Shown here piece by piece: positions 1 to 11,764 of a DNA stretch of 64,000 nt. How positions within the stretch are numbered: position 1 is the first letter of the stretch; each line of letters begins with the position of its first letter. Position numbers and translations under genes: made by a program. The DNA comes from Allacma fusca. Taxonomy: Eukaryota; Arthropoda; Collembola; Symphypleona; Sminthuridae. Below the pieces are notes generated by a model. It was not told where the DNA came from. It saw only the letters and a list, made by a program, of their open reading frames with translations, and did no database searches. The stretch spans positions 52,687,067 to 52,751,066 of the forward strand of contig OX359245.1 of assembly GCA_947179485.1 (NCBI GenBank). The letters are read 5' to 3'.

Positions 1-63
1 CCTGAAGCTGACACATCTGTACCAGCAGAAATTTAATTAAATCTCAGCGATGATATTCTTGTA

Positions 64-2610
64 ATGATAATCGAGGACAAAGATGAAACTCTCAAGGAAG
101 AGCTAAGATCTGTTGTTTCTAGTGCAGGTCATCGTATTGGGATTATCAACGCATACCGAATCAAAAGTGAACTCGCAAAAAAGGTAACAAAATGCACGTT
201 ATGTTCTTTAACTCTTAATCTAAATTGGAAATCTCTGTGGACACATTTAAAATGCTCACACAAGTTTAACGCAAGATGCAGAAAGTTTTCGTGTCCCGTA
301 TGCAATTCTGAGTTTACATGGTACAATTCGTATCGCCGACATTTTCAATTACATGAATCCAGTCCAAAAACAAGTGTCAGTGAACACGAAGGAAGCATCC
401 AGAAATCCAAAGAGTTTGTTGGCTCTAACGAAAATGAAGAGGAAACCGAAAATACTGATGAGAGTAAATTGCCAGAATCAGCAGAAAATTTAATCAGAAA
501 TCTCGAAAGAGAAGCCGCAATTTACACAGTAAAACTCCACAGTTCTGGAAAAATTCCACGAAGTGTCATAGCTGAAATTATTAGCTGGACAAAGGACATA
601 GTGGAGAAGATTGTTGAAATTTGCATTGCTGAGCAAGAATCGTTAAATGAAGACTCTTTTTTGCTTAACAAGCTAAAAAATCCATTCTTTAAAGTAGAGA
701 CACAGTACAAGCTGGATAAATATTTGAAGGATAATGGATTTTATGTTGAGCCAGAAGAAATAGTCTTAGGAACGTATCACAAGATTACAAATATAAATAA
801 TGTGACAATAACGAAGCTGGCAAAGGATACACTTGAATACGTCCCGATTTTCCCGTTGCTTAAAAAAGTTCTGGAACTGCCAGGAGTGCTAGCAAATTCA
901 TTCGAAGTTTCGTCGCGTCTAAGGAATAATTCAGAAAGTATTTGCTACTCCGGGCCGATGTGTGGAAATTATTTTACAAAAATGATTTCCAATCAAAATT
1001 ACGATGTCCAGGCTCCGACAATTTTTTTGCTCCTGTTTTTCGATGAGCTTGAAGTAGCGAATCCTCTATCGTCACGATCTGGACTTCATAAACTAGCTAA
1101 TTGTTACATTTCACTTCTCAACATTGATGCGGCATTCAATTCCAAACTTCAGAACATTCATCCCTGCTTATGCTTTAAATCCAAGCTAATTGGGAAATAC
1201 TCCCTAAATCGGATTTTAAGTGCTCTAATTAATGATATAAAGAAGATTGAAATATGTGGAATTCAAGTCGAGTCTGCTGAATACACTGGACTTGTAAATA
1301 TTCGATTGGGTCAAGTAATAGGGGACAATTTGGGAATTCATATGCTGTTCGGTCTCACTCAAAGTTTTTCTTCCAATTATTTTTGTCGATTTTGCAAAAT
1401 GTCAAAAATGCAAACCCAGAATCAGGGCAGGGCTATAAAATCTCTCACCAGAAATAAGCTGAACTACGAATTTGATCTATCCAGAAATTCACTTTCTCAC
1501 ACTGGAATTAAATGTGAATCAGTTCTAAACACACTTGAACATTTTCACACCACCGAAAACTTTTGTCCGGATATTCTCCATGACGTGTTTGAAGGCATTG
1601 TCCCCCTTGATATTAAATTGGCATTAATGAACCTTATTAGAAGTGGAAACATGACTATTGACCACATTAACAGTCGTATAAGCCATTTCGATTACCAAAG
1701 ATACAAGAATTCCAAACCCAGTCCAATATTACTTGGAAAAATTCAAGCACCAGATACACGCATGGGACAAACCGCTTCCCAAACGCTAACACTAATTTAT
1801 TGTTTTACATTTTTATTCGGAGACTGCTTTGAATTATCGAACCCTTTCTACCAACTGATTTTGCTCCTTAAAGATATTCTAGAAGTTATAATGAGCTCCA
1901 ACATAACGGAGGCGTCAATACCATTTTTGACAGATTTAATCGATGATCATCACCATCTTTATCGAATTTTATCAAAAAACAATCTTCGACCAAAGCATCA
2001 TTTCGTCACTCATTACCCCGAATTGATTAGGAAAATTGGACCCTTAATTCGATACTGGACTATGCGTAACGAGGCGCGGCATAAATTTTTTAAAAGCGTA
2101 GCAAACGTCTGCGGAAACTATAGAAACATTTGCAAAACAGTTATGTCCAGAAATCAGATTTACTCAAGCTATGTATTTTTAATGAGTAAATCGTATGAAC
2201 CGGCCCGTATGATTGAAGTTGGAGCAACAATCTCATCGCCGGAAGAAACTCTATTTGCGGATATTATCTGCAGCTCAGTACATATAATTCCTGCTGAGGA
2301 AATTATACTTATGAATGAGATAATTTGCCGTGAAAATAGTATAACCAAGAGTAAACTGATGTGTAAAACGTGGAATAATGATGAGCCTGTTATTGTTATG
2401 ATTGAGTTATTGTTTAGACATAAGGGCGTGAACTATACAATAGTCTATCCAATAAATACTACATTTGATCCGCATTTTCGTGCTTACAAAATTAAAGAGC
2501 GGAAAGAACCAATGTGTATTAAACTAGAAGATATAGAAAATATGTTTCCGTGTTGTCAGTTTAAGAACTGCGGTTCCACGGGAGAATGGGTTCAAATGCC
2601 TTATTATTAA
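64..2610 (+). CDS. DDE-type transposase-like protein with two C2H2 zinc fingers
   Basis: This is an uninterrupted 848-codon frame from ATG to TAA. Two C2H2 fingers lie near the N terminus: C44/C47/H61/H66 and C77/C80/H93/H97. The core holds an FFDELE motif (about residue 327), a GDNLG motif (about 421), a CRFC pair (about 440) and HDVFEG (about 510). The order D...D...E looks like an RNase H-fold DDE transposase core, but that assignment is inference. The layout resembles metazoan proteins related to CACTA/Plavaka-like transposases, recognised from memory and not by search. The frame is intact, so it is either recently active or domesticated. A second spliced gene follows 33 bp downstream on the same strand, as expected for a two-gene element. 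Terminal repeats cannot be judged because the left end is outside the window. Confidence is high that it codes and moderate for the family. Confidence 0.72.
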   Translation: MIIEDKDETLKEELRSVVSSAGHRIGIINAYRIKSELAKKVTKCTLCSLTLNLNWKSLWTHLKCSHKFNARCRKFSCPVCNSEFTWYNSYRRHFQLHESSPKTSVSEHEGSIQKSKEFVGSNENEEETENTDESKLPESAENLIRNLEREAAIYTVKLHSSGKIPRSVIAEIISWTKDIVEKIVEICIAEQESLNEDSFLLNKLKNPFFKVETQYKLDKYLKDNGFYVEPEEIVLGTYHKITNINNVTITKLAKDTLEYVPIFPLLKKVLELPGVLANSFEVSSRLRNNSESICYSGPMCGNYFTKMISNQNYDVQAPTIFLLLFFDELEVANPLSSRSGLHKLANCYISLLNIDAAFNSKLQNIHPCLCFKSKLIGKYSLNRILSALINDIKKIEICGIQVESAEYTGLVNIRLGQVIGDNLGIHMLFGLTQSFSSNYFCRFCKMSKMQTQNQGRAIKSLTRNKLNYEFDLSRNSLSHTGIKCESVLNTLEHFHTTENFCPDILHDVFEGIVPLDIKLALMNLIRSGNMTIDHINSRISHFDYQRYKNSKPSPILLGKIQAPDTRMGQTASQTLTLIYCFTFLFGDCFELSNPFYQLILLLKDILEVIMSSNITEASIPFLTDLIDDHHHLYRILSKNNLRPKHHFVTHYPELIRKIGPLIRYWTMRNEARHKFFKSVANVCGNYRNICKTVMSRNQIYSSYVFLMSKSYEPARMIEVGATISSPEETLFADIICSSVHIIPAEEIILMNEIICRENSITKSKLMCKTWNNDEPVIVMIELLFRHKGVNYTIVYPINTTFDPHFRAYKIKERKEPMCIKLEDIENMFPCCQFKNCGSTGEWVQMPYY

Positions 2611-2643
2611 GCACTATAAATGTATAAATATATTGTATTTCAG

Positions 2644-4761
2644 ACACACCAGGTTCTTGGGAACGAACAAACTTGCAACTCTTTACCTCAGGTTATATCA
2701 GATTTAATAATGCAACTTTATACACAGTAAATTTTATGTTGGAATTTGTGGTCAATTTTTTAGTTAACTGAGCTTATATAACTTAATTGATTTTTACAGG
2801 TTACACTTTTTTTACAAAATGAAATCATACAAAGTGGAATGGTTCAAGATGGAGCCGGACACTTTGCTCCCACAATTTCACAAAAGGATCCAGTGCGACA
2901 GAGCAGCAGGGCGAAGAGGAGGAAATTATTCTTCGACGAAGAATCGGATATAACGGTAAACTTCATTTGACATATTTGCTAAATTGTTTAAAATTAACCA
3001 ACTAATTTGGAACTTAATACTTTGTGCTTAATTTAGGACATCGTCAAAATACTAAAAACCCATGACAGTAATATGAGGGTGACGTTCGGCGAACAAATAA
3101 TTGTAGCTTGTAAATCCATGAAGCCATTACCACCAAAGCTGAAGCGTCATCTAGTGAAAATTTGCTGCGAGGATCTAATTAAAAAATGTCATTCAAATCA
3201 GTTAGTAATTTTAAAATATCTATGTAAGTCTGATTATATGCCTGTACTGGCAGTTATGATTTTTAAAAATTACAGCCCATCCACGGATCAAAGAGAACAA
3301 CTGGCTGAATGCATTGTATCTCAACTGTACCCTACGCTGACTGGCAAGGAAAATCTGGAATTGAAGGCAAGCTACATTATGGCGAGCTAAAACACGCGGG
3401 TTTTGTGTTTTCTTTGCTTTAAAAGTGCTTTACTAATGTTTCCTTTCAGAATTCGTATTATGCTCCATCTACTACCGTAACAGATATGAACACTGGTAAA
3501 AAACGATCATTGTCCCCCACGGGATATATTCAATATTTTTAAGAATTTCTGGACAACGATCAGAAAAAATGTGGGAACCACGTGTGAATCTCTTCCAGAT
3601 GCTATTTTGGATGAAGCTTTGGATGATTTTGAAGGTAGCCTGAAAAGTTATTAGATTGCATGTAATTATTTTATAAATTATTCATATAAACGGCAGTTAA
3701 AATATCGGAGGGTGCTAATCCGCAGCGTCATCTATTGAAGAAGGGCAAGAAATGCAGCGATGGCTCTGTAACCATAGTGCTCCCCCTCAAAAAGTATTCG
3801 ACTATCTTACCAAGACATTTTCGCTTCGAAGAAAGGACATTCTTAAGTGCCGAGCTAACCTGGAGTTTGAAGCATTTCTAAAACAATGGCCTCGATTGAT
3901 GGATACTCCGGGAGCAGTATGTATACTAGTTAAATTCTAACTGCGTTTTTGCCTTTGTACAACATTTAATGAATTCTACGTATCTCTACCAAATTTGCAG
4001 ATTCAGCAGGACTTTCAATTGTGCTATCCTTTAGTTGCGGACAATCTGACGTCAAAATGGACTGACATTGCTCCAAAAATTTTGGAGTATTTTAAATCTA
4101 CGAAGAAGAACTTGGTAAACTTCGGAATACTGGGAGAAGGTAACAATATAGCATATGGTTACATTTTGTTATATAACCTTTATGTCATTCACATCTACTG
4201 CAGTAATTTCTTAGAAATATTTCATTTACAATTTCAGAACATGACGTCCTCACATTAGCATTTTTTATGCTTGCTGCTCTTCACCGACCCAAAGCTAAAA
4301 AAGTTACTCAGGGGGATAGCTTAAAATCTTTTTTGAATGTCACTCATGTCAGCTCCCATTATTTTTTATTGAATTAATTTCGCTGTAAAAAATGAAAATT
4401 CATTCAAAATTCAAGCTATAAGTAAATTTGTGTTATTATTTTAATTTCACAGCCTTTGTCGGACATTGACGAATTGGCAAGGCAGTCAGTGGAGAAATCA
4501 GTTCAAATTATTTGCAAGGGAAATCTGGAAAAATTGGAGTTGAACGAGCATTTTGTACTATTTGAGGGCCACGCTCTTAAAGTGGATACACTAATTTCTG
4601 CAGTGGATTTGGCCTTCAAAATTTGCTATGTATTTAATGTTCCATTTCCTAATTCATGCAACGGAGCCTGGCAGTTCTTAGATTATTGTGTGTTCGACAT
4701 GTGCCAAAAAATGCCACTTCCCCCGTCAGTATCAGAACTGTCGGCATTTATTTCTTGCTAA
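2644..4761 (+). CDS. Multi-exon companion ORF of the transposon (uncharacterised protein)
   Basis: A spliced gene is supported by frame-consistent exons: 2644-2691, 2800-2955, 3037-3366, 3450-~3495, ~3544-3634, 3741-3916, 4001-4139, 4238-4347 and 4453-4761 (stop TAA). Most introns are GT-AG. The one after 3366 uses GC-AG (AAG|GCAAGC). Recognisable blocks include WPRLMDTPG spanning the 3916/4001 region, LTLAFFMLAALHRPKAKK and a C-terminal AVDLAFKICYVFNVPFP. I recall such blocks from uncharacterised proteins found beside this transposase type in animals. The reading frame does not close cleanly near 3495-3545, which could be a one-base break or an unrecognised splice. The exon beginning at 2644 has an acceptor (tatttcag) but its upstream exon is not identified. 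It may be the second product of a mobile element. No function is assigned. Confidence 0.6.
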
Positions 4762-5443
4762 ATAATTGTAGTACGTAAGTGGTGCAACCTAAAAGTTGTA
4801 CCTATGTATATATTTGTTATGTCGGTTCATTTCGTGTGTATATATCTTTTTATTAACAATGAGCAATCTTTGATTATTTGAAAGTCTACTATGTTGATTT
4901 TTATGAATAAACACAAAAATTTAAAGCTACGAAATAATTTCATTAATTTTTTATTGTAATTTTAAATGTATACAACGATGATCATGGGAAACGTTTTAAA
5001 ATTATGCCGGATGGCTTTCAAATATAAGATGTTTTATTGTACGGCTAGGTTTAGTATAAGGGCACTCCCATTCCAATTTCAATCCTGCAAGTATCCATAA
5101 TGTAACTATGCTTACAACAAGAATTTCAAGTTAAGCCAGGCAAGCTTGAACAATCCAAGAATATATTATTCCTGTTGGGATTGAATTTTTACTAATATGC
5201 ATAACAAGATTAAAAGCTTCCTGGCCATGATACGTGTGCATATTCTTCCTGCTGGGATTTAAAAACCTTACCGGCCATGATTAATTTCAGTCCGGAGTTT
5301 TTAGAGTGTAGGAGTAGGTCACATTTGAACCAGTGCCGATGAGTAGGAGTAGGAGTAGTAATTCAAGGACAATGCGTGAGTACGAGTGCCTTTGAGTACC
5401 GGTAGTAGTTCGTGAGTGAGATTAGGAGTAGTAAAATAAGTCC
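4762..5443. other. AT-rich spacer with a short GAGTAG-type array
   Basis: No gene is seen. From about 5300 to 5435 there is a degenerate array of GAGTAGGAGTAG and GAGTACGAG-like words immediately before a truncated crystallin-like exon. It is probably the remnant of a motif-armed element that replaced the 5' part of that copy. Confidence 0.4.
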
Positions 5444-5789
5444 CATGTATGATTCAAACACAACAGAGGACGGCATGAGCCTCTTTGTTAATACCGTTTT
5501 AAAAGGTGAAGAAATCTACGTTGATCAATTCGCGTATAGCAATATTGAACCAATCATCTCATCATTGGGATATTCGGGAAAATCAGAATGGACTCTTTTT
5601 GAAGGGAAAAACTTCAATGGTAATTATAAATGTTTGCAACCACCACCATTTATTGAAGACACGCAATTTTTTTACAACATCACTCGTGATTTAAACCTTA
5701 CAACTGTCGGGTCCCTTTTAAAAGTTTGTATCGATAACGTAGCTCCTGCGATGAGAAGACAACTGATGGAGATAGCTCTTACAAACTAA
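5444..5789 (+). pseudogene. Crystallin-like family copy 1, 5'-truncated exon 2
   Basis: The segment matches the last three-quarters of exon 2 of the family: NTTEDG, GEEIYVD, SSLGYSGKS, an FEGxNFNG Greek-key signature and a C-terminal RRQLMEIAL. Exon 1 and the first Greek-key motif (YSxxNYxG...SARFYG) are absent, and the 5' edge abuts a GAGTAG array. The remaining frame is open to TAA, and AATAAA follows at 5806-5811. Downstream flanking DNA resembles that after the copies at 12.2 and 25.3 kb, so this is the type-A position of the oldest unit. Without a signal peptide and first motif it is unlikely to make the usual secreted product, so I treat it as a pseudogene. Confidence 0.7.
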
Positions 5790-5911
5790 ACTGTTTGAGG
5801 TTTTAAATAAAGTTCACTCCAATTTATAAATTATCCAGCTGACGAGGGCTCAATAATCACATTTATTACATTACAAAGGCATATTATTAATGTACGGAAG
5901 TCACTCGCGAT

Positions 5912-7364
5912 TAGTGTTTCTGAACGGTCCAAAAACATGGACTCGACCCGACTCGTTTTCCCGAACCGAAAAAAATTCCTTTTCTGTTCTCGAAACCGGA
6001 ACCTATATGTTCGAGTCCGGGACATTCTTGCATTCCCGGAACCGATCCGGATTATAAAATCGGTTCCCGGACCGGTTCCGGTTCCTTCCCGAACCGGCAG
6101 AAAATGCGTAGGATTCATTTTCATGGAAGTCAAAATTGTGTCGCGTTTTCAAATTATAGCTCCTCACGGGTCGAGTAGTTATCCATACCGTACTCGTACT
6201 TGGAACCGTACTCGAATTGTCGGGTCAAATTCCCGCTTGACCCGGACTTGTGTCTTCAAGTACGAGTAAAAAATCCTGTACTCGGAGGACGGTATTATAT
6301 TTCTAAATTTTTTACCGAACTTGGACCGTACTTACGAGTATAAAACATTTATACCGACCGACCCGTACTTGAACTCGTACTCGAGTATCAAGTACACCGA
6401 AATAAAATTTTTTGGATGTTATTTTTTGTTAAACAGATATTGACATAGAAAACACATAGTAGATTCAACTAACAAGAATTTGTAACTGCAACTTACGAAG
6501 TGTTTGCAATGAAAATTTTCTCCAACGAGATTAATAAAATGCCGATGAACAGATCAAGATTTGATTCTGCCAGCCATATCGACTGGATTCTCCTCAGTCA
6601 GGTCAATCTCACCTAACCTCCACTAATTCTGCCCCTCTCCTGTTCCATTATATTTTACGGCGATAGGTAAGTACTTACAATTAGTAACTACAGTAGTACT
6701 CAATTCGGAGCTGTAACAATAACTTACGCTGTAGGTGTAACGTTTCATGCTATTCGGAGTAATTTTGAATTTAACCGCTTTTCCTTTTTTACTTCGGAAA
6801 AACAACTTTTTTTTGTAATCAAGGAAATATGGATGTGGACTTTGTGCTGGAGGAAATTACTCGAGTATCAAATGTAAATCCAAGTACGGGTTCAAGTACT
6901 TTTGAATTTATGTCCCGAACTTGTACTCGTGCTTTGATTCAAGTACTTTGAACGTACTCGTACTCGCTCTGATACTCGTTAGAAATATACTCAAGTTCGA
7001 GTACGAAAACGGATACTCGCCCGACGAGTACAAGTACCAATTTAAGTTGATACCGTACTCGACCCGTACTCGTACTCGAACTCGAAACTCGAGTATCTAC
7101 TCGTACTCGTGAGGAGCTATATTTCAAATGATAGTTGACAAATGCTTGACAAATGCATGTTTCGCGTTTTCATCCAAAAAGGCAGCTTTAACAAACCCTT
7201 GCCGAAAACTTTCGGTTTTGATTTTTCTAGCCGAAACCGGTCCGAATGTAACGATTCTTTAAACCGTTGACCCGAAACCGGACCGAAATTTAACGGTTCT
7301 TTAAATCGTTGACTCGAAACCGTACCGGAACCTCGGGAATTCCCGACACCGAACAGAAACTCTA
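5912..7364. mobile_element. hAT-like motif-armed element (GGTTCCGG arms)
   Basis: A perfect 8-bp target duplication, CTCGCGAT, lies at 5904-5911 and 7365-7372. The ends are inverted: TAGTGTTTCTGAACGG on the left and the complement of CCGAACAGAAACTCTA on the right. Both arms (about 5930-6110 and 7195-7355) carry degenerate GGTTCCGG/CCGGAACC words. The flanks join into the same sequence that is uninterrupted after the copies at 12.7 and 25.9 kb. A GAGTAC element is nested inside (6155-7121). No transposase is seen, so it is non-autonomous. Open frames across the arms are repeat translations. Confidence 0.82.
6155..7121. mobile_element. Nested hAT-like motif-armed element (GAGTAC arms)
   Basis: The ends read TATAGCTCCTCAC...GTGAGGAGCTATA, flanked by the 8-bp duplication TTTCAAAT at 6147-6154 and 7122-7129. 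The arms are degenerate GTACTCGTACTCG/CGAGTACGAG arrays (about 6165-6395 and 6855-7105), with a central unique segment of about 450 bp. The same terminal sequence and motif occur in the element at 35,084-35,751, so they are one family. It sits inside the GGTTCCGG element, which dates it as the later insertion. Confidence 0.82.
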
Positions 7365-7372
7365 CTCGCGAT

Positions 7373-8011
7373 GCATATTCAGTAGAGATATCGTTGGTGA
7401 ACCTCATTGCAATTACAAAGATTGTAGAATAGCACGTGTTCAGGGTGCATAAAAACACTTGTATCCGCCTCCACTCGACAGAAATTGCAGTGGGGAAACA
7501 TACGATGACTCCATATTTAATAGCATAATATTTTTTGCAATTTGTCTCACTCCTCCAGTTCAAAATCTCTGAATGTATAGCTCCAGGGAAGGAAATCAAT
7601 TTTTTTGAGTAAATAGAAAATTCAAAAGTTTTCATCATCATTTTGCAAAAATTAAATTTGACACTTTTATTATTAAAAACGGTGTTTTTAAAACAAGAAT
7701 AAGTTTCCACGTTGATTACTTTAGACGAGACAGAAGATGCAGAACAGAGAAGCAAAAATTATCCAATAATTGAGATTCAAAATTTAAAAAATTAAATCAA
7801 TAATTTCATGTGTGTAATATTTTATGACCAATGTCTTTTATAGTTGTCAAATTAGGTCATGTCTTTTATAGTTGTCAAATTAGGTCAGGCTATTAGTTAC
7901 TAGTATATAATCTAGTTAATGTATTCATTTGGTCCAGGTGTTATTCCATATATGTATGTGCCGACTTATTTAAAATATCCACACAAGCATCAATTAAATT
8001 CTGATTTTCAG
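7373..8011. other. Spacer between crystallin-like copies 1 and 2
   Basis: The left part (to about 7560) continues the conserved downstream flank of type-A copies (AGAGATATCGTTGG, then a region matching 12,740-12,840). A 27-bp tandem doublet containing TCTTTTATAGTTGTC lies near 7832-7886. No gene is supported here. Confidence 0.4.
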
Positions 8012-8804
8012 AATTCTCTCAGCTATTGCATGGGGAGGTGCTGTTCTACAGGAAATAATTCTACACGAAAGTCATGTTGATCAGGACGGAAACTTTTACA
8101 CTTCCCGGAAGGGAATTCCAGACTTAACAATGTATCCCTTTTATCAGGAAATTGTTCGGTATTGTCAAAACTCAAGGTAAATTAAATAAATTAAATACTT
8201 TTGCTTACTTCAATTTTACGTGCATATCATGGCTGAAAATGCCAAATGGTCGAATGCTTTTGTATAGTTTTTGCTCTTCAGTGATGATATGTAATCACAT
8301 ATATTATGTTAGTACAAAATCAAAAAGTTGAAATAATGGTTTTTGGAAATTATTAGGGTTATGTTTTACAACAAAGTCAATTATACGGGAAGTTCATATT
8401 TCAACAACCCCGGGAAAATATGTCTTAACATCAGTACATTGTTCAAATCAGCCCGTTTTTATGGCAATCCAAATACAACAGAGGACGGCGTCAGCCTATT
8501 TGCAGAACATTATTTAGTAGGGGAGGAATTTTATATTGATGGGTCGCCATATGCAGGAATTACCAAGACAATTTCATCGTTGGGATATTCCGGGAAATCA
8601 GCGTGGACAGTTTTTGAAGGTGTGAACTTCAATGGCACATCTGCTTGTCTGCCACCACCGGCGAATATTCATGACACGTCTTATTATTACAATATCACTG
8701 AAGATCTAAAAATATCAACCATCGGATCCCTTTTTAAAGGATGTGTAACTCACGTAACTCCTGAGTTGAGATCACAACTGCTGGAGACAGCTATTAGAAA
8801 TTAA
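8012..8804 (+). CDS. Secreted crystallin-like protein, copy 2 (start unclear)
   Basis: Exon 1 is about 8012-8176, with donor AG|GTAAAT. Exon 2 is 8357-8804, after acceptor tattag. The phase is as in the intact copy (split Arg codon), and exon 2 has the same length (448 bp). Exon 2 encodes three Greek-key-like motifs: YNKVNYTG...SARFYG, FAEHYLVGEEFYID...SSLGYSG and FEGVNFNGTSACL...TIGSLFKG. Exon 1 encodes the conserved EIILHE...IPDL segment, but no in-frame ATG aligns with the one used at 19,141. A TTTTCAG just upstream could be the acceptor of an unseen first exon, or the start has been lost. AATAAA follows at about 8820. It is expected to be secreted if a signal peptide is supplied, and may be a young pseudogene. 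Confidence 0.6.
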
Positions 8805-10595
8805 TTAATTTGCTAATTCGAATAAAGTAAATTATTACACTCAAATTTCTGGGTTATCCAGTCAATGAAATGTTACATTTTTAACAAAAGGAGCTAAAGA
8901 TACACACGGTTTCAATCTCGGTGATATCCAATAACGCTTTCAATGTGAACGCACTTGGTTTAAAAATTGTAACAAAATCAGAAACATACATAATTATTTT
9001 AAAAATAAATAGATATATATATATTGTATTCTCAAACGTTTTATTGAGACCAGATCGCCCAAATGTGGGGAATTATTTTTACAAGTCTACCCTGTCGCAT
9101 GCTCTTTTGTGATTTTAATATCATTTGTTGTAAGTTCATACGTAACTATAGCTAATCGTTCCTTAGCGCATACGAGTTCATGACATCATGTACACAGGAT
9201 ATCACGATAAATTGAGACAAAGTTTACAATTCAAAATCTTTGGTATAACCTGCTGCTTCACTATCTGTTGATGAAGAACACTTAATAGGAGGATACTTTA
9301 CATTTCCTGTAGAAAACTGTGAATTTGTGTTGATTTGAATATAGGTAATTATCTACTATAAACTATTTGTTAAAAAATTCTTTCAAAATCTAAGCTCGTC
9401 CAGAACATTCCGCATTTTTAATAGCATGCAGGAGTTGTTAGAGCTTATGTAGTTGGTTCATGGTTAAACAGAATTTGACTTAAACACAACTCATGCATTG
9501 CCAGTATAGAAACACTATGATCGTGTCGTAGTTGAAGTTGCGCAATCGAAATTGCATGGTATAAATGTTGGGATTTGCATTACATATGTTTCATAACGCC
9601 GACACAAGTGTGTGCATTTTGGATAATTTCAGTACAAGGTTTGCAAGCATGGGATTATTTCGAATCTGCAGCTCCGTTGACCAACAGATTTTTCAGAATC
9701 ATTATTGAAATGTAGATACTAATCTTTCAATATTTCACGACCAAGTTGCAAATGTTTGAATTTGTCAATTGGAATCAAATTCTTCCTAAACACACAATTT
9801 TATTTTATTTATCTTGTAATTGTAACAGTGATAATGTAATTACATTTAGCGTTTGACGTAGACGAGCTTCTATAGGAATATGTTATGTCTTTGAATGAAA
9901 GGTTAGCGAATCATTTGAGAATACGTGCAATTTCATCCAAGTAAAGCTCGAATTTTGTTACTTCATAAAATTTCAAGTATTTTATGTGAAACATACATTA
10001 TTTCTTAGAATATTAATAATTATACAGTCGTTATTACTCACAATCCTTGACTAAGCCAGCTCTTCTCAACTTCCGAATCCCTTTAATTTTTTCAATAAAT
10101 GAATACAGCTTTCGGATCGATTCTCTTTTAATTCCAAAATCAGATTAATTATATTTGTTACAATCTTGGATTTGTTCTCTTTTGATTCCTGTCTCGGGTT
10201 TATTCTCTTTTGATTCCAATCTCGGATTTATTCAACTTGATTAATTCAGCATGATTCGCTCTTATTAATGATTATTCCGGGAACTTGGCTAATTCAAGTA
10301 ATTATCTAAGAAGTTTAGTCTAAAGAATGTATAATATGTATATCAAAAGGCGATGCATTCATATTCGCTTGATGTAAAATAAATTCCCTTTTTAAAGATA
10401 CGCCCGGCAATTTACTCCGAATTACCATCAGTTACGACTTCCCGGTTTAAAATGTGTGTTAATTGATAAATCTGTGAAACGAGTCCTTGTATCATGTTGA
10501 TATGAAATTTAATTAACGTGTCAGATTTTGGTGAGAGTATTTCAATTCACAGATTTTGACCAGCAGATATATGATTCCTACAGTTTGGACGTTGC
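8805..10595. other. Downstream flank of copy 2 (type-B flank, oldest unit)
   Basis: No gene is seen. From about 9050 to 9980 this aligns, with many changes, to 14,290-14,980 and to 30,460-32,950 minus its insertion (shared words include CATTTGTTGTAAGTTCAT and GACGAGCTTCTATAGGAATAT). The alignment shows that copy 2 occupies the same position as the exon fragments at 14.15 and 30.4 kb. Beyond about 10,000 only AT-rich unique sequence is seen. Confidence 0.45.
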
Positions 10596-10603
10596 ATCTT
10601 TGC

Positions 10604-11080
10604 TAGTGGTCGGAACAGTTCAGTTCAGTTCAGCTTTTTCCAGTTCAGTTCAATTCACATGCTGAACTGAATTGAAACTACATTTTCAATTCAGTTCAGT
10701 AAAAACTAATTCAATTCAGTTCAGTTCAAAATTTTTAACTGAATTGAACTGAACTGATTCGAAAACCAGCGGTTTCTACAGATATACTTACAAATGCGCT
10801 TTCTAGAAATGGCGGGAGTATTTTCCAAGCGCACAACAAAAGGAAGCTAAATTAAGTGTACAAATCGCCACCTAAAGGATCTGGAGAGCTTGTAAACGGT
10901 GGATTTTTTTTGAAATGTTTGGGGCAGAATGAATTGTTTGAACTGCAATTATTCAAGGAAGACGATTCAGTTCAATTCAAAGTTACGAACTGAATCAATC
11001 GGTTCAATTTCATCTTGAATTGAATCGAAAAAGTAGTGAATTGAATTGAACTGAATTGAACTGAATTGGTCCGAGTACTA
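10604..11080. mobile_element. hAT-like motif-armed element (CAGTTCA/GAATTGA arms)
   Basis: A perfect 8-bp duplication, ATCTTTGC, lies at 10596-10603 and 11081-11088. The ends are TAGTGGTCGGAAC on the left and GGTCCGAGTACTA on the right. The arms consist of degenerate CAGTTCAGTTCA and its complement, and a central unique segment of about 180 bp separates them. It shares its TIR with the element at 62,141-62,638, although the array motifs differ. Confidence 0.85.
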
Positions 11081-11297
11081 ATCTTTGCCCAGACAAGACG
11101 GAGAATAATTTCGTGAACACTGAAGTTCAGGTGGATTGTAAGTAATTTGGATGATAGATACATATTTGGATTTGTAAAATGTGGTAGAGAGAATAATGGC
11201 ACTAGCAATGAGGTGGATATCATGAATTGTTTAAAATAAATAAGGATTCCTGTACTGACTTTTCTATGCAGTAACAAATGTAAGTTAAGGTACGATT

Positions 11298-11764
11298 TAG
11301 GGATGCCAATGGTCTGGTCCGGACCATTTATAATGGTCCGTTATTGGTCTGGTCCGGTCTGGTCCCAGATTTTTATGGTCTGGTCCGGTCTGATCCAACG
11401 CTTGGACCAGACCAGATACAATTGGTCCAGCTTCAGGACCAGACCAGACCAGACCACAGGACCATGGTCTCAAAAGTACGCAAAATAAAAATTTATGAGT
11501 TAACAAAATCCCATGGAACCACTTAAAAATGTCTTTTCTGGGGATAAAAGAAAAGTGTGACTGGATAAAATGTGATTATTTAATTGCTCACAATAGTATT
11601 CTGGACCATGGTCCGGACCATGGTCTTTGGTCTGGTCTGGTCCGAACGACTGGATCAGACCATTGGTCTGGTCCAAAAACTGGACCAGACCAATGGTCTG
11701 GTCTGAGCTTTGGACCAGACCAGTTTCATAAAATCTGGATCAGACCAGACCATTGGCATCACTA
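11298..11764. mobile_element. hAT-like motif-armed element (GGTCTGGTCC arms)
   Basis: A perfect 8-bp duplication, GTACGATT, lies at 11290-11297 and 11765-11772. The TIRs are TAGGGATGCCAATGGTCTGG and its near-complement ending GGCATCACTA, which fits the usual hAT end pattern. Each arm contains about 150-180 bp of GGTCTGGTCC/GGACCAGACC words, and the centre is about 110 bp of AT-rich unique DNA. The several overlapping open frames here are artefacts of the array. Confidence 0.87.

Noticed and set aside
7117-7755. 212-codon minus-strand frame
   Set aside because: It crosses the right end of the GGTTCCGG element and its target duplication into flanking DNA, and has no recognisable motif.
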